A DNA stretch of 64,000 nucleotides, from contig NZ_VKKS01000001.1 of the NCBI RefSeq assembly GCF_019402645.1, positions 2,112,719 through 2,176,718 on the forward strand, written 5' to 3'. A program made the translations under genes and the position numbers. Below are positions 1 to 9,753 of the stretch, in pieces (within the stretch, counting starts at the first letter, position 1; every line of letters begins with the position of its first letter). The notes beneath the pieces were generated by a model, which was not told the DNA's origin, did not search any database, and saw only the letters and a list, made by a program, of their open reading frames with translations. Source of the DNA: Morganella morganii. Its GTDB lineage: Bacteria; Pseudomonadota; Gammaproteobacteria; Enterobacterales; Enterobacteriaceae.

Positions 1-1352
1 AGATCTTTATCACTGCTGGAGACTGTTTTTTCCGGGATACGCGCAATCCGCGCCACAATCGCCTCGATTTCACCGACACCGATGGTTTTCTTGCGGCGGC
101 TCAGCGGCATCAGACGGGTTCTCGCCCCGGCTTCATCAATGACATCAATAGCTTTATCCGGCAGATGGCGGTCAGTGATGTATTTCACGGACAGATCCAC
201 CGCAGCCTGAATGGCTTTTGCAGTATAACGCACATCGTGATGTGCCTCATATTTGGCTTTCAGGCCGTTAATGATACGCACGGTTTCATCCGCAGTCGGT
301 TCATTGATATCAATTTTCTGGAAACGACGGGTCAGCGCTTTATCTTTGTCAAAGATATTGCTGAATTCCTGATAGGTTGTGGAGCCTATCACCCGGATTT
401 TCCCGTTGGATAATAACGGTTTAATCAGGTTTGCGGCATCCACCTGACCGCCGGATGCCGCACCGGCACCGATGATGGTGTGGATTTCATCAATAAACAG
501 AATGCTTTTTTCGTTTTTCTCCAGCACTTTCAGCAGCGCTTTAAACCGCTTCTCAAAATCACCGCGGTATTTGGTGCCTGCCAGCAGTGAGCCGATATCC
601 AGAGAAAAAATGGTATAACCTTTAATCACTTCCGGCACGTCATCCTGCTCGATACGCCAGGCAAGTCCTTCCGCAATCGCGGTTTTACCGACCCCGGATT
701 CCCCGACAAACAGCGGGTTGTTCTTACGGCGGCGGCACAATACCTGAATTGTGCGCTCCAGCTCCGCCTGACGGCCAATCAGAGGATCAATCTGGCCTTT
801 ACGTGCCAGTTCATTAAGATTACTGGTGAAGTTATCCAGGCTGTCCTCTCCGCCGGTACTCTCTTCGGCGGCAGACTGTGACGGCTCATCAAAAGACGGA
901 CCGCTGTCATTTTCATCTTCACTTTTGGTCGTGCCGTGAGAAATGAAATTAACAATATCCAGACGGCTGACATCATGCTTGCGCAGCAGATAGGCCCCCT
1001 GGGACTCCTGCTCACTGAAAATAGCCACCAGCACATTCGCACCGTTGACTTCATTGCGGCCGGATGACTGGACATGGAAAACGGCACGCTGTAAAACACG
1101 CTGGAAACTGAGTGTCGGCTGGGTTTCGCGATCATCCCCTTCCGGCAGCAACGGCGTGGTCTGTTCAATAAAATGCTCAAGCTCCTGGCGCAGAATGGCC
1201 AGGTTAACACGGCAGGCTTCAAGCGCCTCACGGGCTGATTTGTTACCTAATAACGCCAGCAGCAGGTGCTCTACGGTCATAAATTCATGCCGGTTGTCCC
1301 TTGCTTTGGCAAAGGCGATATTCAGACTGAGCTCTAATTCTTGATTGAGCAT
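1..1352 (-). CDS. clpA: ATP-dependent Clp protease ATP-binding subunit ClpA (3' end outside window)
   Basis: AAA+ unfoldase that feeds substrates to the ClpP protease in the cytoplasm. About 450 of the roughly 760 family residues are present: the N-domain and most of the first AAA module; the C-terminus lies beyond base 1. The Walker A motif GESGVGKT is read on the minus strand near 680-705, about residue 216-223, where ClpA has its first ATP site. The start ([10 protein letters not shown]) is at 1352, preceded by the good ribosome site GGAGGT. clpS lies just upstream on the same strand, as in E. coli, so adaptor and unfoldase can be co-expressed. No defect is visible in the part present. Confidence 0.96.
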   Translation of the reverse strand, partial: MLNQELELSLNIAFAKARDNRHEFMTVEHLLLALLGNKSAREALEACRVNLAILRQELEHFIEQTTPLLPEGDDRETQPTLSFQRVLQRAVFHVQSSGRNEVNGANVLVAIFSEQESQGAYLLRKHDVSRLDIVNFISHGTTKSEDENDSGPSFDEPSQSAAEESTGGEDSLDNFTSNLNELARKGQIDPLIGRQAELERTIQVLCRRRKNNPLFVGESGVGKTAIAEGLAWRIEQDDVPEVIKGYTIFSLDIGSLLAGTKYRGDFEKRFKALLKVLEKNEKSILFIDEIHTIIGAGAASGGQVDAANLIKPLLSNGKIRVIGSTTYQEFSNIFDKDKALTRRFQKIDINEPTADETVRIINGLKAKYEAHHDVRYTAKAIQAAVDLSVKYITDRHLPDKAIDVIDEAGARTRLMPLSRRKKTIGVGEIEAIVARIARIPEKTVSSSDKD

Positions 1353-1385
1353 AGGCACCTCCATTCAGAGAAACAAAGTGTATTC

Positions 1386-1706
1386 TTATACCTTCTCGAG
1401 TGTACACAGCAACGGGTGATCGTTATCTTTCGCGTACGTATTGACCAGTGTTGTTTTCATTTCAGCGATTTCAGCGGTAAATACCCCGCAGATTCCTTTT
1501 CCCTGATAATGGATATCGAGCATAATCTGCGTCGCACGATCAACATTATAAGAAAAGAACTTTTGCAAAACTTCAACCACAAAGTCCATAGGGGTATAGT
1601 CGTCGTTATTTAAAACCACCTTATACATTGAGGGCGGCTGTATCTTCTGCAGCTCTTTCTCCCTGAGTGTGACATCCGGGTGTGATTCAGATTGATAGTG
1701 ACTCAT
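1386..1706 (-). CDS. clpS: ATP-dependent Clp protease adaptor ClpS
   Basis: N-end rule adaptor of 106 residues that binds the ClpA N-domain and delivers proteins with destabilising N-terminal residues to ClpAP. The core motif [15 protein letters not shown] and the later [15 protein letters not shown] are the family hallmarks; the [10 protein letters not shown] segment holds the substrate-pocket residues. Length matches the E. coli protein. The gene ends 33 bases before clpA on the same strand and is divergent from cspD, the arrangement known from Enterobacterales. Confidence 0.97.
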   Translation of the reverse strand: MSHYQSESHPDVTLREKELQKIQPPSMYKVVLNNDDYTPMDFVVEVLQKFFSYNVDRATQIMLDIHYQGKGICGVFTAEIAEMKTTLVNTYAKDNDHPLLCTLEKV

Positions 1707-1812
1707 TGTTATTCCGGTTTATAAAAAACTTACGCCGTATCAGGCGTATCAATACTTAGCGTTATCTGTATCAAACTTTACAGGCCAATACCGTTTTGCT
1801 GTAAACAAAGGC

Positions 1813-1845
1813 TTGACGTTACCCTCTAATTCAATAGAGTATAAA
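1813..1845 (+). promoter_or_regulatory. Candidate cspD promoter
   Basis: A TTGACG hexamer at 1813-1818 is followed by TAGAGT at 1835-1840 (16-base spacer) and an overlapping TATAAA at 1840-1845 (spacer too long). It lies about 120 bases before the cspD start in the divergent clpS-cspD gap. Which -10 element is used cannot be decided by eye. Confidence 0.3.
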
Positions 1846-1965
1846 TAATGTACAACGTAACCAATATATCCGTGTTCCGTTGATACTTCATTACTGAGTA
1901 TTATGGATCATATGGTGCATTGTGCAGCATTTTTCAATCGTTTGACAGATGAGGGTTGTAACAGT

Positions 1966-2196
1966 ATGGAAACAGGTACTGTTAAGTGGTTCAACAACGC
2001 CAAGGGTTTCGGGTTTATCTGCCCGTCGGATGGTGGTGACGATATTTTCGTACACTATTCGACGATACAGATGGACGGCTACCGCACGCTGAAGGCGGGT
2101 CAGAAAGTGAATTATGACACCATTCAGGGACCAAAAGGGCATCACGTCAGTGTGATTATTCCGGTTACTGAAGATGACGACACCGCAGCGCCGTAA
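1966..2196 (+). CDS. cspD: Cold-shock-like protein CspD (replication inhibitor)
   Basis: A 76-residue cold-shock-domain protein. It begins [10 protein letters not shown] and carries the nucleic-acid-binding motifs KGFGFI (RNP1) and DIFVHYSTI (RNP2). The acidic tail after the domain and the position next to clpS identify CspD rather than another Csp; E. coli CspD is a stationary-phase single-strand-binding inhibitor of replication. The frame is open further upstream to 1903, but the ATG at 1966 is chosen because the cold-shock domain starts there and GAGGG lies upstream. It is convergent with macB. Confidence 0.93.
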   Translation: METGTVKWFNNAKGFGFICPSDGGDDIFVHYSTIQMDGYRTLKAGQKVNYDTIQGPKGHHVSVIIPVTEDDDTAAP

Positions 2197-2223
2197 CACT
2201 GTATTTAACAAAATTATGCGGAT

Positions 2224-2256
2224 CGTCGCGGTAATGTCAATCGTCATTCCGCGACG
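2224..2256. terminator. Hairpin between cspD and macB
   Basis: Inverted repeat CGTCGCGG(T)AATG / CATTCCGCGACG in the gap between the convergent genes cspD and macB. The T-run after it is weak (TATTCGTATTTC), so termination is likely but not certain. Confidence 0.45.
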
Positions 2257-2281
2257 TATTCGTATTTCAGACCGTACGAGG

Positions 2282-4228
2282 CTATTCCCGGGCCAGAGCA
2301 TCGATAGGATCAAGTTTAGCCGCATTTCTGGCAGGCAGAAAACCGAAGATGATCCCGATTGCTGTCGAGCAGAGCACCGCGCTGACAATCGCCGCCGGAC
2401 GGAAGACAAATTCCCAGTCCGGCAGTGCCATTTTGGCGGCAAAGGCAATGGAGTAAGAGAGCCCCAGGCCGATAGCCCCGCCCATCAGACACACCAGCAC
2501 CGCCTCGATCAAAAACTGCTGCATCACATCCCCCGCGCGTGCGCCGACTGCCATACGGATGCCGATTTCGCGGGTGCGTTCAGTGACACTAACCAGCATG
2601 ATATTCATCACACCGATACCGCCCACCACCAGTGAAATCACCGCCACCAGCGTCAGAAAGAGCTGCATGGTGGTCGTGGTTTTATCCACGGTTTTCACAA
2701 TGCTGTCGAGGTTGTAGGTGAAGGTGTCTTTTTTACCGTGACGCAGCGTCATCAGCCGTACCAGCTGCTCTTCCGCATTTTTGGTATTATAACCGTCACG
2801 GATACGCACGGAGATCATATCCAGATAATTACGCTGCATCAGCCGCCCGGTCAGCGTGGTGTACGGCATCCAGACCTGTAAGGTTTTCGAGTTGCCGAAC
2901 ATGGATTTACGATCCGCAATCACGCCGACCACCGTTGCAGGCATATTACCCACCAGCAGCATTTCCCCGACCACATTGTTCTGATGCGGAAAGAGTTTGC
3001 GTTTGGTATTCATATCGATGATGACAACCTGAGAACGGCGCTCATACATCTCCGGAGAGAACGCGCGACCTTCGCCGAAACGCATGTCATACACGGAGAA
3101 AAAGTCCGGCCCGATCCCGGTAACGCGGGCAGCAGAGTCAAGATTGCCACGGCGCAGACGTGCGCCATTCTCAATTTCCGCCGAAGCGGCATAAACATAC
3201 GGCTGCTGACGGATCACATCCACATCACCGGGTTTCAGAGATTGCTGATCCTGTCCCGGATCACTGCCGAAATCCTTGCCGGGATAGACAAAAATGGTGT
3301 TTGTCCCGATGGATTTGATATCAGACAGCACCAGAGCTTTGGCGGCATCACCAATCACCAGAATCGTCACCACGGACGCAATCCCGATAATAATGCCCAG
3401 CATGGTGAGCAGTGTCCGCATCTTATTAACCACCATTGCCCGCCACGCCATCAGCAGCGCTTCATTAAAACGGCCGAGGAAACGACTGAATGCACTGCTT
3501 TTCAGCGGTGGTTTTGCGGTCAGTGCTTTGGCCTGCGGATTTGTTACCGACCCGCTGTCGCTGAGGATGTGCCCGTCTTTGATTTCAATGATCCGCGCGG
3601 CCTGTGCGGCAATGGACGGATCATGGGTTACGATAATAACGGTATGCCCCTGCTCACAAAGCTGACGCAGAATCGCCATCACCTCTTTGCCTGACTGACT
3701 GTCAAGCGCCCCGGTCGGTTCATCCGCGAGGATCACTTCCCCGCCGTTCATCAGGGCCCTGGCGATACTGACACGCTGCTGCTGCCCGCCGGAGAGCTGT
3801 CCCGGCCGGTAAATCAGCCGTTCCCCCAGCCCCAGGCGCTGTAACAGTTCCGCTGCCCGTTCGCGGCGCTCACGGGCGCTCAGTCCGGCATAAATGGCCG
3901 GCATTTCCACATTTTGTTCTGCACTGAGGTGGGATAACAGATGGTATCGCTGGAAAATAAAGCCGAAATGCTCACGCCGCAGTGCCGCCAGCTCATCGCC
4001 GCTCAGCTCTGCGGTATTTTTTCCGGCGACAAAATAGTGCCCGTCACTCGGGGTGTCCAGGCAACCGAGAATATTCATCAGCGTGGATTTACCGGAGCCG
4101 GACTGACCGATAATCGCCACCATTTCACCGGCACGGATAGTCAGTGAGACATCATCCAGCACAGTGACACTGCTGTCGCCGGAAGGATAACGGCGGTAAA
4201 TATTCCTCAATTCTAATAATGCGCTCAT
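2282..4228 (-). CDS. macB: Macrolide export ATP-binding/permease protein MacB
   Basis: A 648-residue inner-membrane ABC transporter that works with MacA and an outer-membrane TolC channel to export macrolides and other substrates from the periplasm. The N-terminal ATPase has Walker A GQSGSGKST at residues 41-49 and the signature LSGGQQQR near 142-150. The C-terminal half has the MacB topology: one membrane helix near 275, a large periplasmic domain, then three helices near the C-terminus. The start is 3 bases after the macA stop on the same strand, so the two are co-translated. Confidence 0.97.
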   Translation of the reverse strand: MSALLELRNIYRRYPSGDSSVTVLDDVSLTIRAGEMVAIIGQSGSGKSTLMNILGCLDTPSDGHYFVAGKNTAELSGDELAALRREHFGFIFQRYHLLSHLSAEQNVEMPAIYAGLSARERRERAAELLQRLGLGERLIYRPGQLSGGQQQRVSIARALMNGGEVILADEPTGALDSQSGKEVMAILRQLCEQGHTVIIVTHDPSIAAQAARIIEIKDGHILSDSGSVTNPQAKALTAKPPLKSSAFSRFLGRFNEALLMAWRAMVVNKMRTLLTMLGIIIGIASVVTILVIGDAAKALVLSDIKSIGTNTIFVYPGKDFGSDPGQDQQSLKPGDVDVIRQQPYVYAASAEIENGARLRRGNLDSAARVTGIGPDFFSVYDMRFGEGRAFSPEMYERRSQVVIIDMNTKRKLFPHQNNVVGEMLLVGNMPATVVGVIADRKSMFGNSKTLQVWMPYTTLTGRLMQRNYLDMISVRIRDGYNTKNAEEQLVRLMTLRHGKKDTFTYNLDSIVKTVDKTTTTMQLFLTLVAVISLVVGGIGVMNIMLVSVTERTREIGIRMAVGARAGDVMQQFLIEAVLVCLMGGAIGLGLSYSIAFAAKMALPDWEFVFRPAAIVSAVLCSTAIGIIFGFLPARNAAKLDPIDALARE

Positions 4229-4231
4229 GAA

Positions 4232-5341
4232 TTACCCTGCTGTGCCGTCATCAATACCGGTCACCACTTTCTCATGCTCCGCCAGGCCTTTTACCACCTC
4301 GGCTTCCACATCATTACGGGTGCCGAGTGTCACCTGACGGGTTTCCGGCTGACCATCCACCAGCACCTGCACTTCATATCCGGTCGGGGAAATCTCTTTA
4401 CCCAGTGCCGCCAGCGGGATTTTCAGTACGTTTTCGCGGTTTTCCAGCGCGATGGTGACCTGTGCGGTCATATCCAGTTTCAGCACATGCTGCGGGTTCG
4501 GCACTTCAAACCGGGCGTAATAGAAAATCGCATCATTGATTTTCTGCGGTTTCGGCAGGATATCGGTGATCACGCCGCTGAAAGATTTATCCGGCGCGCC
4601 CAGCACACTGAAGGTGGCTTTCTGACCCGGTTTCAGATACACCACATCCGCCTCGGAGACTTCAGCATTCACCAGCATGGTGTCGAGATCCGCCAGGGAG
4701 AGAATGGTCGGTGCCTGCTGCATAGCAATCACCGTCTGTCCCTGCAATGTTTTCAGCTCCGTCACCACACCGTCCATCGGCGCGCGGATATTGGTGTACT
4801 GCAAATCATTGCGGGCGGTATCCAGGGTAGCCTGGTTACGTGCCACCTGAGCTTTGTAGGTGTCAATCGCCGCGCGCTGCACATCCATATTACGCCGTGC
4901 CTCATCCACATCCTGCTTTGAAATAACCTGTGTTTTTGACAGCGACAGCCGCCGCTGATAGGTCGCCTGTGCGAAGGCATACTCGGCCTCTGCCTGCTTC
5001 AGCCGTGCTTTGATTTCACTGACGGTCTGCTCGGCCTCGATCACCACGTTTTGTGCTTTGACCGGGTCGATTACCGCCAGCAGATCCCCTTTCTTAACAA
5101 AATCCCCCTCTTTGACATTCAGGGTCTGCAACTGCCCGTTGACCTGTGCGCCGACATCCACCTTCTGCAATGCATCCAGTTTGCCGGTGGCCATCACTTT
5201 CTTTTCCAGTGTGCCGCGTTGTACATCCGCCGTCATATAGCTGACCGGTGCATCTTCACGGGTAAAAAACCAGAAACCGCCGGCGATCAGAATAATCAGA
5301 ATGCCGGCGGTCAGTAATCTTTTCTTTGAAACTGCTTTCAT
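4232..5341 (-). CDS. macA: Macrolide efflux periplasmic adaptor MacA
   Basis: Membrane-fusion protein of about 369 residues: N-terminal signal anchor (hydrophobic run after KKRLLT), then a biotinyl-lipoyl half domain (ATGKLDALQKVDVGAQVNGQ), an alpha-hairpin, the second lipoyl half (NIRAPMDGVV) and beta-barrel domains (DAIFYYARFEVPNPQ). It closely follows E. coli MacA. The ATG at 5341 (MKAVSKK) is chosen; a GTG two codons upstream at 5347 is also possible because GAGG precedes both. It lies 14 bases after ybjD and just before macB. Confidence 0.95.
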   Translation of the reverse strand: MKAVSKKRLLTAGILIILIAGGFWFFTREDAPVSYMTADVQRGTLEKKVMATGKLDALQKVDVGAQVNGQLQTLNVKEGDFVKKGDLLAVIDPVKAQNVVIEAEQTVSEIKARLKQAEAEYAFAQATYQRRLSLSKTQVISKQDVDEARRNMDVQRAAIDTYKAQVARNQATLDTARNDLQYTNIRAPMDGVVTELKTLQGQTVIAMQQAPTILSLADLDTMLVNAEVSEADVVYLKPGQKATFSVLGAPDKSFSGVITDILPKPQKINDAIFYYARFEVPNPQHVLKLDMTAQVTIALENRENVLKIPLAALGKEISPTGYEVQVLVDGQPETRQVTLGTRNDVEAEVVKGLAEHEKVVTGIDDGTAG

Positions 5342-5355
5342 TGACACCTTTTTCC

Positions 5356-7038
5356 TCAGTTAGCGCGCCCTCTGGCGAGCCATGCCACGCGGGAGAACAT
5401 CCGGCGCAGCAACAGCGGGATAGAATCCACACCCCGGCGCGCGGCATTGTTGGCAATCGCAATCGCCAGATCCGGTTTCGAGGTGCGGTGAATCGCTTTG
5501 GTAATAACCCGGCGGGCCGGCATTTTAATATTCTCCGGAATATCCGCGATCTGGTGATACAGCCGGCTGAACCCTTCGCGATATAAAAAATGCTCCATAT
5601 CCGGCGCGGGCAGACGGGTCAGCCGGTCCTGCTCCACATCATTGAGCCCCGATGAGAAATGCGTGGCGGTGGCCGCGTATTTCTTACCGGCTTCATCGCC
5701 GTCAACCAAAGTATGCCATTCTATACCCATTTTGTTGGCAAACTTTAACAAAGGTTTAAGACCGCACTGGGCAAACTCAATCACCTTGATACCTTCCGTC
5801 TCAAAATAGTAATTACACTGTTTTGCCAGATCGTTCATCAGCCAGATTTCCGTTTCACCCTCCACCAGCAGCCAGCAGCGGGCAAACAGCGAGGACGGGC
5901 GGTTAAAGCGGATATGGAATGAGATACGCCGCAGTTCTTCCGGCGACAGATGATTTTCCTCCAGCCGGTAAGCGGCAACGCGGGTGGATTCCCGTACCAG
6001 GCGGCAGATATCATGAATAGGCACCAGCGAGAGCAGTTCGCCGGAATTGGTGGTGGTAATACGCTGTAAAGAAAACAGACTGAGCAGCCCCCACGCCACC
6101 GACAACATTATCGGATGCAGGCGGGTTTCCGGATCTTCCACAATAATAATCGGGCGGGCATACGGGTCGAGTTTCAGTCCGCTGTTGGACTGGAGCAGCG
6201 CGGCAAACATCCCGAGAATAATCAGCCGCACATTACGCTGATTGGGCCCGGCCACCACGCGGTTAATCCCTTCCAGCGCCTGCCATGCCCGCTGGCGCGG
6301 TTCAATGTTCAGCTGCCGTGCCTTACGGCGATCCAGCAGATACTCCCCCTGTTCGGCAAAGTAGTGACTGAGCAGTTGTTTCATGGCTTCCAGGCCATCC
6401 TGCAAATCATTATTGGAGAGTGTCTGCGGATTACTGACCAGGGCGCGGGTCAGATCCGCCATCCGGTCATTAAACGCTTCTGTCTGCATGCGGAGATCAC
6501 ACTCCTCTTCCTCACACTCAGGCATACTTTTTTTCAGGCCGCGCATAAAGCGGGCATCACGCAGGCGCAGCACCGGATAAAGGCGGATAATCTCACGGAT
6601 AAACTTATCGGCTTCCTCCGGCAGCAGCGGCTCACCGGCCTCATCCAGAAATGTGCGCTGGCTGGTAATGGTATTATCATCCGCCAGATCCGCACTGACA
6701 CGGTAGTTGATCCGCAGATACTCATCCCCGTTGGTGCGCCACAGCGGCGCCAGTTCACGGAAACGACGGGAACGGGAACGCCCGGGACGGGTTTCCCGGA
6801 ATATCAGAACAATCTGTAAGTGCCGGACAGGCCCTGACTCACTGCCGGCGGCATGATAAAAATCACTCAGGACAAATTTTGCATTCAGTGCCTGCGGCGA
6901 CAATGTCAGTGTCAGCGCATCCAGCAGGCTGGATTTTCCCCAGGCATTTTCACCGATCAATACCGTATTGCCGGTCAGTGGTAATGACAGGCGGTTAATA
7001 CCGCGAAAACCCAGAATTTCCACTCTTTCCAGAATCAT
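5356..7038 (-). CDS. ybjD: OLD-family ATP-dependent endonuclease YbjD
   Basis: A 560-residue protein with an N-terminal ABC/SMC-type ATPase (Walker A GENAWGKSS at residues 29-37) and a C-terminal TOPRIM region containing WLLVEGETE and, further on, VDGDEAGK, the acidic metal-binding motifs of OLD nucleases. E. coli YbjD is the closest relative I recognise; its cellular role is poorly defined. Here it is the first gene of a leftward set with macA (14-base gap) and macB, suggesting co-transcription. The gene is intact. Confidence 0.92.
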   Translation of the reverse strand: MILERVEILGFRGINRLSLPLTGNTVLIGENAWGKSSLLDALTLTLSPQALNAKFVLSDFYHAAGSESGPVRHLQIVLIFRETRPGRSRSRRFRELAPLWRTNGDEYLRINYRVSADLADDNTITSQRTFLDEAGEPLLPEEADKFIREIIRLYPVLRLRDARFMRGLKKSMPECEEEECDLRMQTEAFNDRMADLTRALVSNPQTLSNNDLQDGLEAMKQLLSHYFAEQGEYLLDRRKARQLNIEPRQRAWQALEGINRVVAGPNQRNVRLIILGMFAALLQSNSGLKLDPYARPIIIVEDPETRLHPIMLSVAWGLLSLFSLQRITTTNSGELLSLVPIHDICRLVRESTRVAAYRLEENHLSPEELRRISFHIRFNRPSSLFARCWLLVEGETEIWLMNDLAKQCNYYFETEGIKVIEFAQCGLKPLLKFANKMGIEWHTLVDGDEAGKKYAATATHFSSGLNDVEQDRLTRLPAPDMEHFLYREGFSRLYHQIADIPENIKMPARRVITKAIHRTSKPDLAIAIANNAARRGVDSIPLLLRRMFSRVAWLARGRAN

Positions 7039-7205
7039 AGTTCCCTCACTGTTTGCCGGATATCGCCTGTGTTATGACAATACTGTCACATTAATGATCA
7101 CAATAAAGTATTATCACAATGTAATAAATAAAAACGGTTTTGACTTATACTAAACATGAAAACAGAGGGATACGTAGCAATTCTGGTGAGATTGCCGCTA
7201 TAATC

Positions 7206-7224
7206 GTCTGCTTTTTAAGCAGAC
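7206..7224. other. Small hairpin in the lysO leader
   Basis: Perfect 8-base inverted repeat GTCTGCTT / AAGCAGAC with a three-base loop, about 50 bases before the lysO start. It has no following T-run, so it may be a leader hairpin or an operator rather than a terminator. Confidence 0.4.
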
Positions 7225-7273
7225 ACTGACACGAACACAAGAAAGACGGCATTATTTTACGGAAACGACACAC

Positions 7274-8173
7274 ATGTATTCAGGGTTATTAATTATTCTT
7301 GCACCGCTTATCGCGGGTTATCTCATCCCGGTCAGCAGCACGGCACTGAAAAAAATAATCGGCCGCGGCCTGAGTGCAATGGTGTATGTGATTCTGTTTC
7401 TGATGGGGATCAGTCTGGCGCTGGTGGAAAACCTCGGGGCGAATTTACTGGTGATTGTGCAGTACACGCTGACATTTTCCGTGGTGGTGCTGGGCTGTAA
7501 CCTCGCCGGACTGTTTTTATACGGTAAAAAATACCCGTGGCAGGTACCGTCCCATAAACAGCAAAAACCCCCTTCACGCCTGCATATGGTGCTGGAATCC
7601 CTGCAATTGTGCGGCGTGCTGCTGGTTGGCTTTGCCACCGGGCTATTCGGCTGGTCATTTCTCTCCTTTGCCGGGCATGCCAGCGAGTATGCCCTGATTT
7701 TCCTGCTGTTCCTGGTCGGGATCCAGCTGCGTAACAGCGGTATGACGCTGCGTCAGATCCTGATTAACCGCCGCGGCATGCTGGTTTCCCTGATTGTTGT
7801 GGTCACTTCACTGCTCGGCGGCGCACTCGCGGCACTGATTGCCGGGCTGCCGGTCAAAACAGGGATGGCACTCTCTTCCGGCTTCGGCTGGTATTCGCTG
7901 TCCGGAATTCTGCTGACGGACGCATTCGGCCCGGTACTCGGCAGTGTCGGCTTCTTTAATGACCTGGCGCGGGAGATTGCCGCAATTATGCTGATCCCGC
8001 TGCTGATCAACCGCCACCGCGCAGCCGCTCTCGGCCTCGGCGGTGCCACCACGATGGACTTTACCCTGCCGGTATTGCAACGCAGCGGAGGTGTATCTAT
8101 TGTCCCGGCCGCGATTGTACACGGCTTTATCCTCAGTCTGTTTGCGCCGGTGCTGATAGCCCTGTTTACCTGA
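7274..8173 (+). CDS. lysO: L-lysine exporter LysO (YbjE)
   Basis: A 299-residue integral membrane protein of the LysO/YbjE family, which exports L-lysine and toxic lysine analogues. About eight hydrophobic helices are visible, with an N-terminal half (GYLIPVSS, ILFLMGISLAL) and the longer C-terminal conserved part containing FGWYSLSG and FFNDLAREI, the most conserved family segments. A GGAA lies before the ATG. In E. coli the gene is ArgP-controlled; I do not see a convincing ArgP site. ybjT follows after 13 bases, so the two probably share a transcript. Confidence 0.92.
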   Translation: MYSGLLIILAPLIAGYLIPVSSTALKKIIGRGLSAMVYVILFLMGISLALVENLGANLLVIVQYTLTFSVVVLGCNLAGLFLYGKKYPWQVPSHKQQKPPSRLHMVLESLQLCGVLLVGFATGLFGWSFLSFAGHASEYALIFLLFLVGIQLRNSGMTLRQILINRRGMLVSLIVVVTSLLGGALAALIAGLPVKTGMALSSGFGWYSLSGILLTDAFGPVLGSVGFFNDLAREIAAIMLIPLLINRHRAAALGLGGATTMDFTLPVLQRSGGVSIVPAAIVHGFILSLFAPVLIALFT

Positions 8174-8186
8174 AGAGTGAAAACAT

Positions 8187-9635
8187 ATGTCACAACAACG
8201 GATTTTAGTGCTGGGTGCCAGCGGTTATGTCGGACAAAATCTTATCCCGCAACTGATTGCCGCCGGTCATCAAGTAACCGCCGCCGCCCGCCGGGTGGAG
8301 TGGATGCAGGCACAGGGCTGGGAAAATACCCGCTGCTGCTATGCGGATCTGTATGATAAATCCACCCTGGAAACGCTTTTTCAGGACATCGATGTGCTGT
8401 ATTACCTCGTCCACAGTATGACAGATGAGGATAATTTACTGGCACGGGAACGCCTTGCGGCAGAAAACGTGCAGGAGATACTGAATAAATCCGCTGTGCG
8501 GGAAGTGATTTACCTGAGCGCCATACAGCACAAAGACAGTGATTCCCCGCATCTCGCCGCCCGCAGACTGACCGGTGAAATTCTCGCGGACAGCCGTGTA
8601 CCGGTCACGGAGATCCGCGCTGCCATTATTGTCGGGCCGGGCTCCGCGGCGTTTGAGATCATGCGGGACATGGTATACAACCTGCCGCTCCTGACCCCGC
8701 CACGCTGGGCGCGCTCAAAATCCTCGCCGGTGGCACTGGAAAATCTGCTTAATTACCTGACCGGCCTGCTCTCTCACCCTGCAACCGGAAACCGCCGCTT
8801 TGATGCCACGGGGCCGGATTACCTCAGCTATCTGGAAATGTTCCGCCATTTTATTACCATCAGCGGCAAAAAGCGGCTGATGATCCCGCTGCCTATTCCG
8901 CTGCGGCTGATTTCAGTGCACTTTCTGCGCCTGATCACCACGGTGCCGGAAGGTATCGCCAAGGAGCTGATTATGGGACTGAAATATGATCTGCCCGGCG
9001 ACGGAAAACAGCTTCAGGCACTGATCCCGCAGACGCTGCTCAGTTTTGATGATGCTGTGCGCAAGACCCTTAAAGATGAAGCGGATGCCGTGGATAATGA
9101 GGACTGGGGTTATGACCCGGAAGTCCGCGCCCGCTGGCGTCCGGGCTTCGGTTTTTATCCCAAACAGGCCGGTTTTACCCTGAACACCTCCGCCTCCGCC
9201 GAAGCGCTGTGGCATGTTGTACAGCAGATTGGCGGTAAAGAAGGATATTTCTGCGCCAATATTCTGTGGTCTGTCCGCGCCCGGCTGGATGATCTTTGCG
9301 GTAATAAAATCACTTACGGCCGCCCTGATCGCGATACCCTGGAATTGGGGGATAAAATCGACGGCTGGAAAGTAATCACCCTCAAACCCCGGCAGCAGCT
9401 CTCCCTGCTGTTCGGTATGAAAGCCCCCGGACTGGGACGGCTGACTTTTACCATCCGCGACCACGGCCATCAGCGGGAGCTGGATGTCCGCGCCTGGTGG
9501 CATCCTGCCGGATTCAGCGGGCTGCTTTACTGGTTCGCCATGATGCCCGCTCATTTATTCATCTTTAAAGGCATGGCGAAAACCATTGTCAAACGAGCCT
9601 CAGCATACGTCCTCCCGGCATCTGAGAAGACATAA
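8187..9635 (+). CDS. ybjT: NAD(P)-binding oxidoreductase YbjT, with DUF2867 domain
   Basis: A 482-residue protein. The N-terminus is an atypical short-chain dehydrogenase/NmrA-like Rossmann domain with the glycine motif GASGYVG at residues 10-16 and YLVHSM further on. The C-terminal third (from about 330, with GKEGYFCANILWSVRA and GRLTFTIRDHGHQRELDVRAWW in two parts) is the DUF2867 domain. The E. coli homologue is of unknown function. It sits 13 bases after lysO and before the artPIQM operon. Confidence 0.9.
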   Translation: MSQQRILVLGASGYVGQNLIPQLIAAGHQVTAAARRVEWMQAQGWENTRCCYADLYDKSTLETLFQDIDVLYYLVHSMTDEDNLLARERLAAENVQEILNKSAVREVIYLSAIQHKDSDSPHLAARRLTGEILADSRVPVTEIRAAIIVGPGSAAFEIMRDMVYNLPLLTPPRWARSKSSPVALENLLNYLTGLLSHPATGNRRFDATGPDYLSYLEMFRHFITISGKKRLMIPLPIPLRLISVHFLRLITTVPEGIAKELIMGLKYDLPGDGKQLQALIPQTLLSFDDAVRKTLKDEADAVDNEDWGYDPEVRARWRPGFGFYPKQAGFTLNTSASAEALWHVVQQIGGKEGYFCANILWSVRARLDDLCGNKITYGRPDRDTLELGDKIDGWKVITLKPRQQLSLLFGMKAPGLGRLTFTIRDHGHQRELDVRAWWHPAGFSGLLYWFAMMPAHLFIFKGMAKTIVKRASAYVLPASEKT

Positions 9636-9689
9636 CCACTCAGTAAAAGTTATTATCTTGCTTTTTTAGTAATTTTTTATGCAGAAATA

Positions 9690-9728
9690 ATTGCATATTT
9701 ATTCTTATGGCGTTAATATTCACTCAAC
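9690..9728. promoter_or_regulatory. Tandem ArgR (ARG box) operator upstream of artP
   Basis: Two adjacent 18-base boxes with a 3-base gap: 9690-9707 (ATTGCATATTTATTCTTA) matches the ARG box consensus at most positions, and 9711-9728 (CGTTAATATTCACTCAAC) is a weaker second box. Paired boxes 3 bases apart are the standard arrangement for hexameric ArgR. They lie 26-64 bases before the artP start, as expected for arginine repression of arginine uptake. Confidence 0.72.
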
Positions 9729-9753
9729 GTCACTGAGTATGCAGATTTATAGC

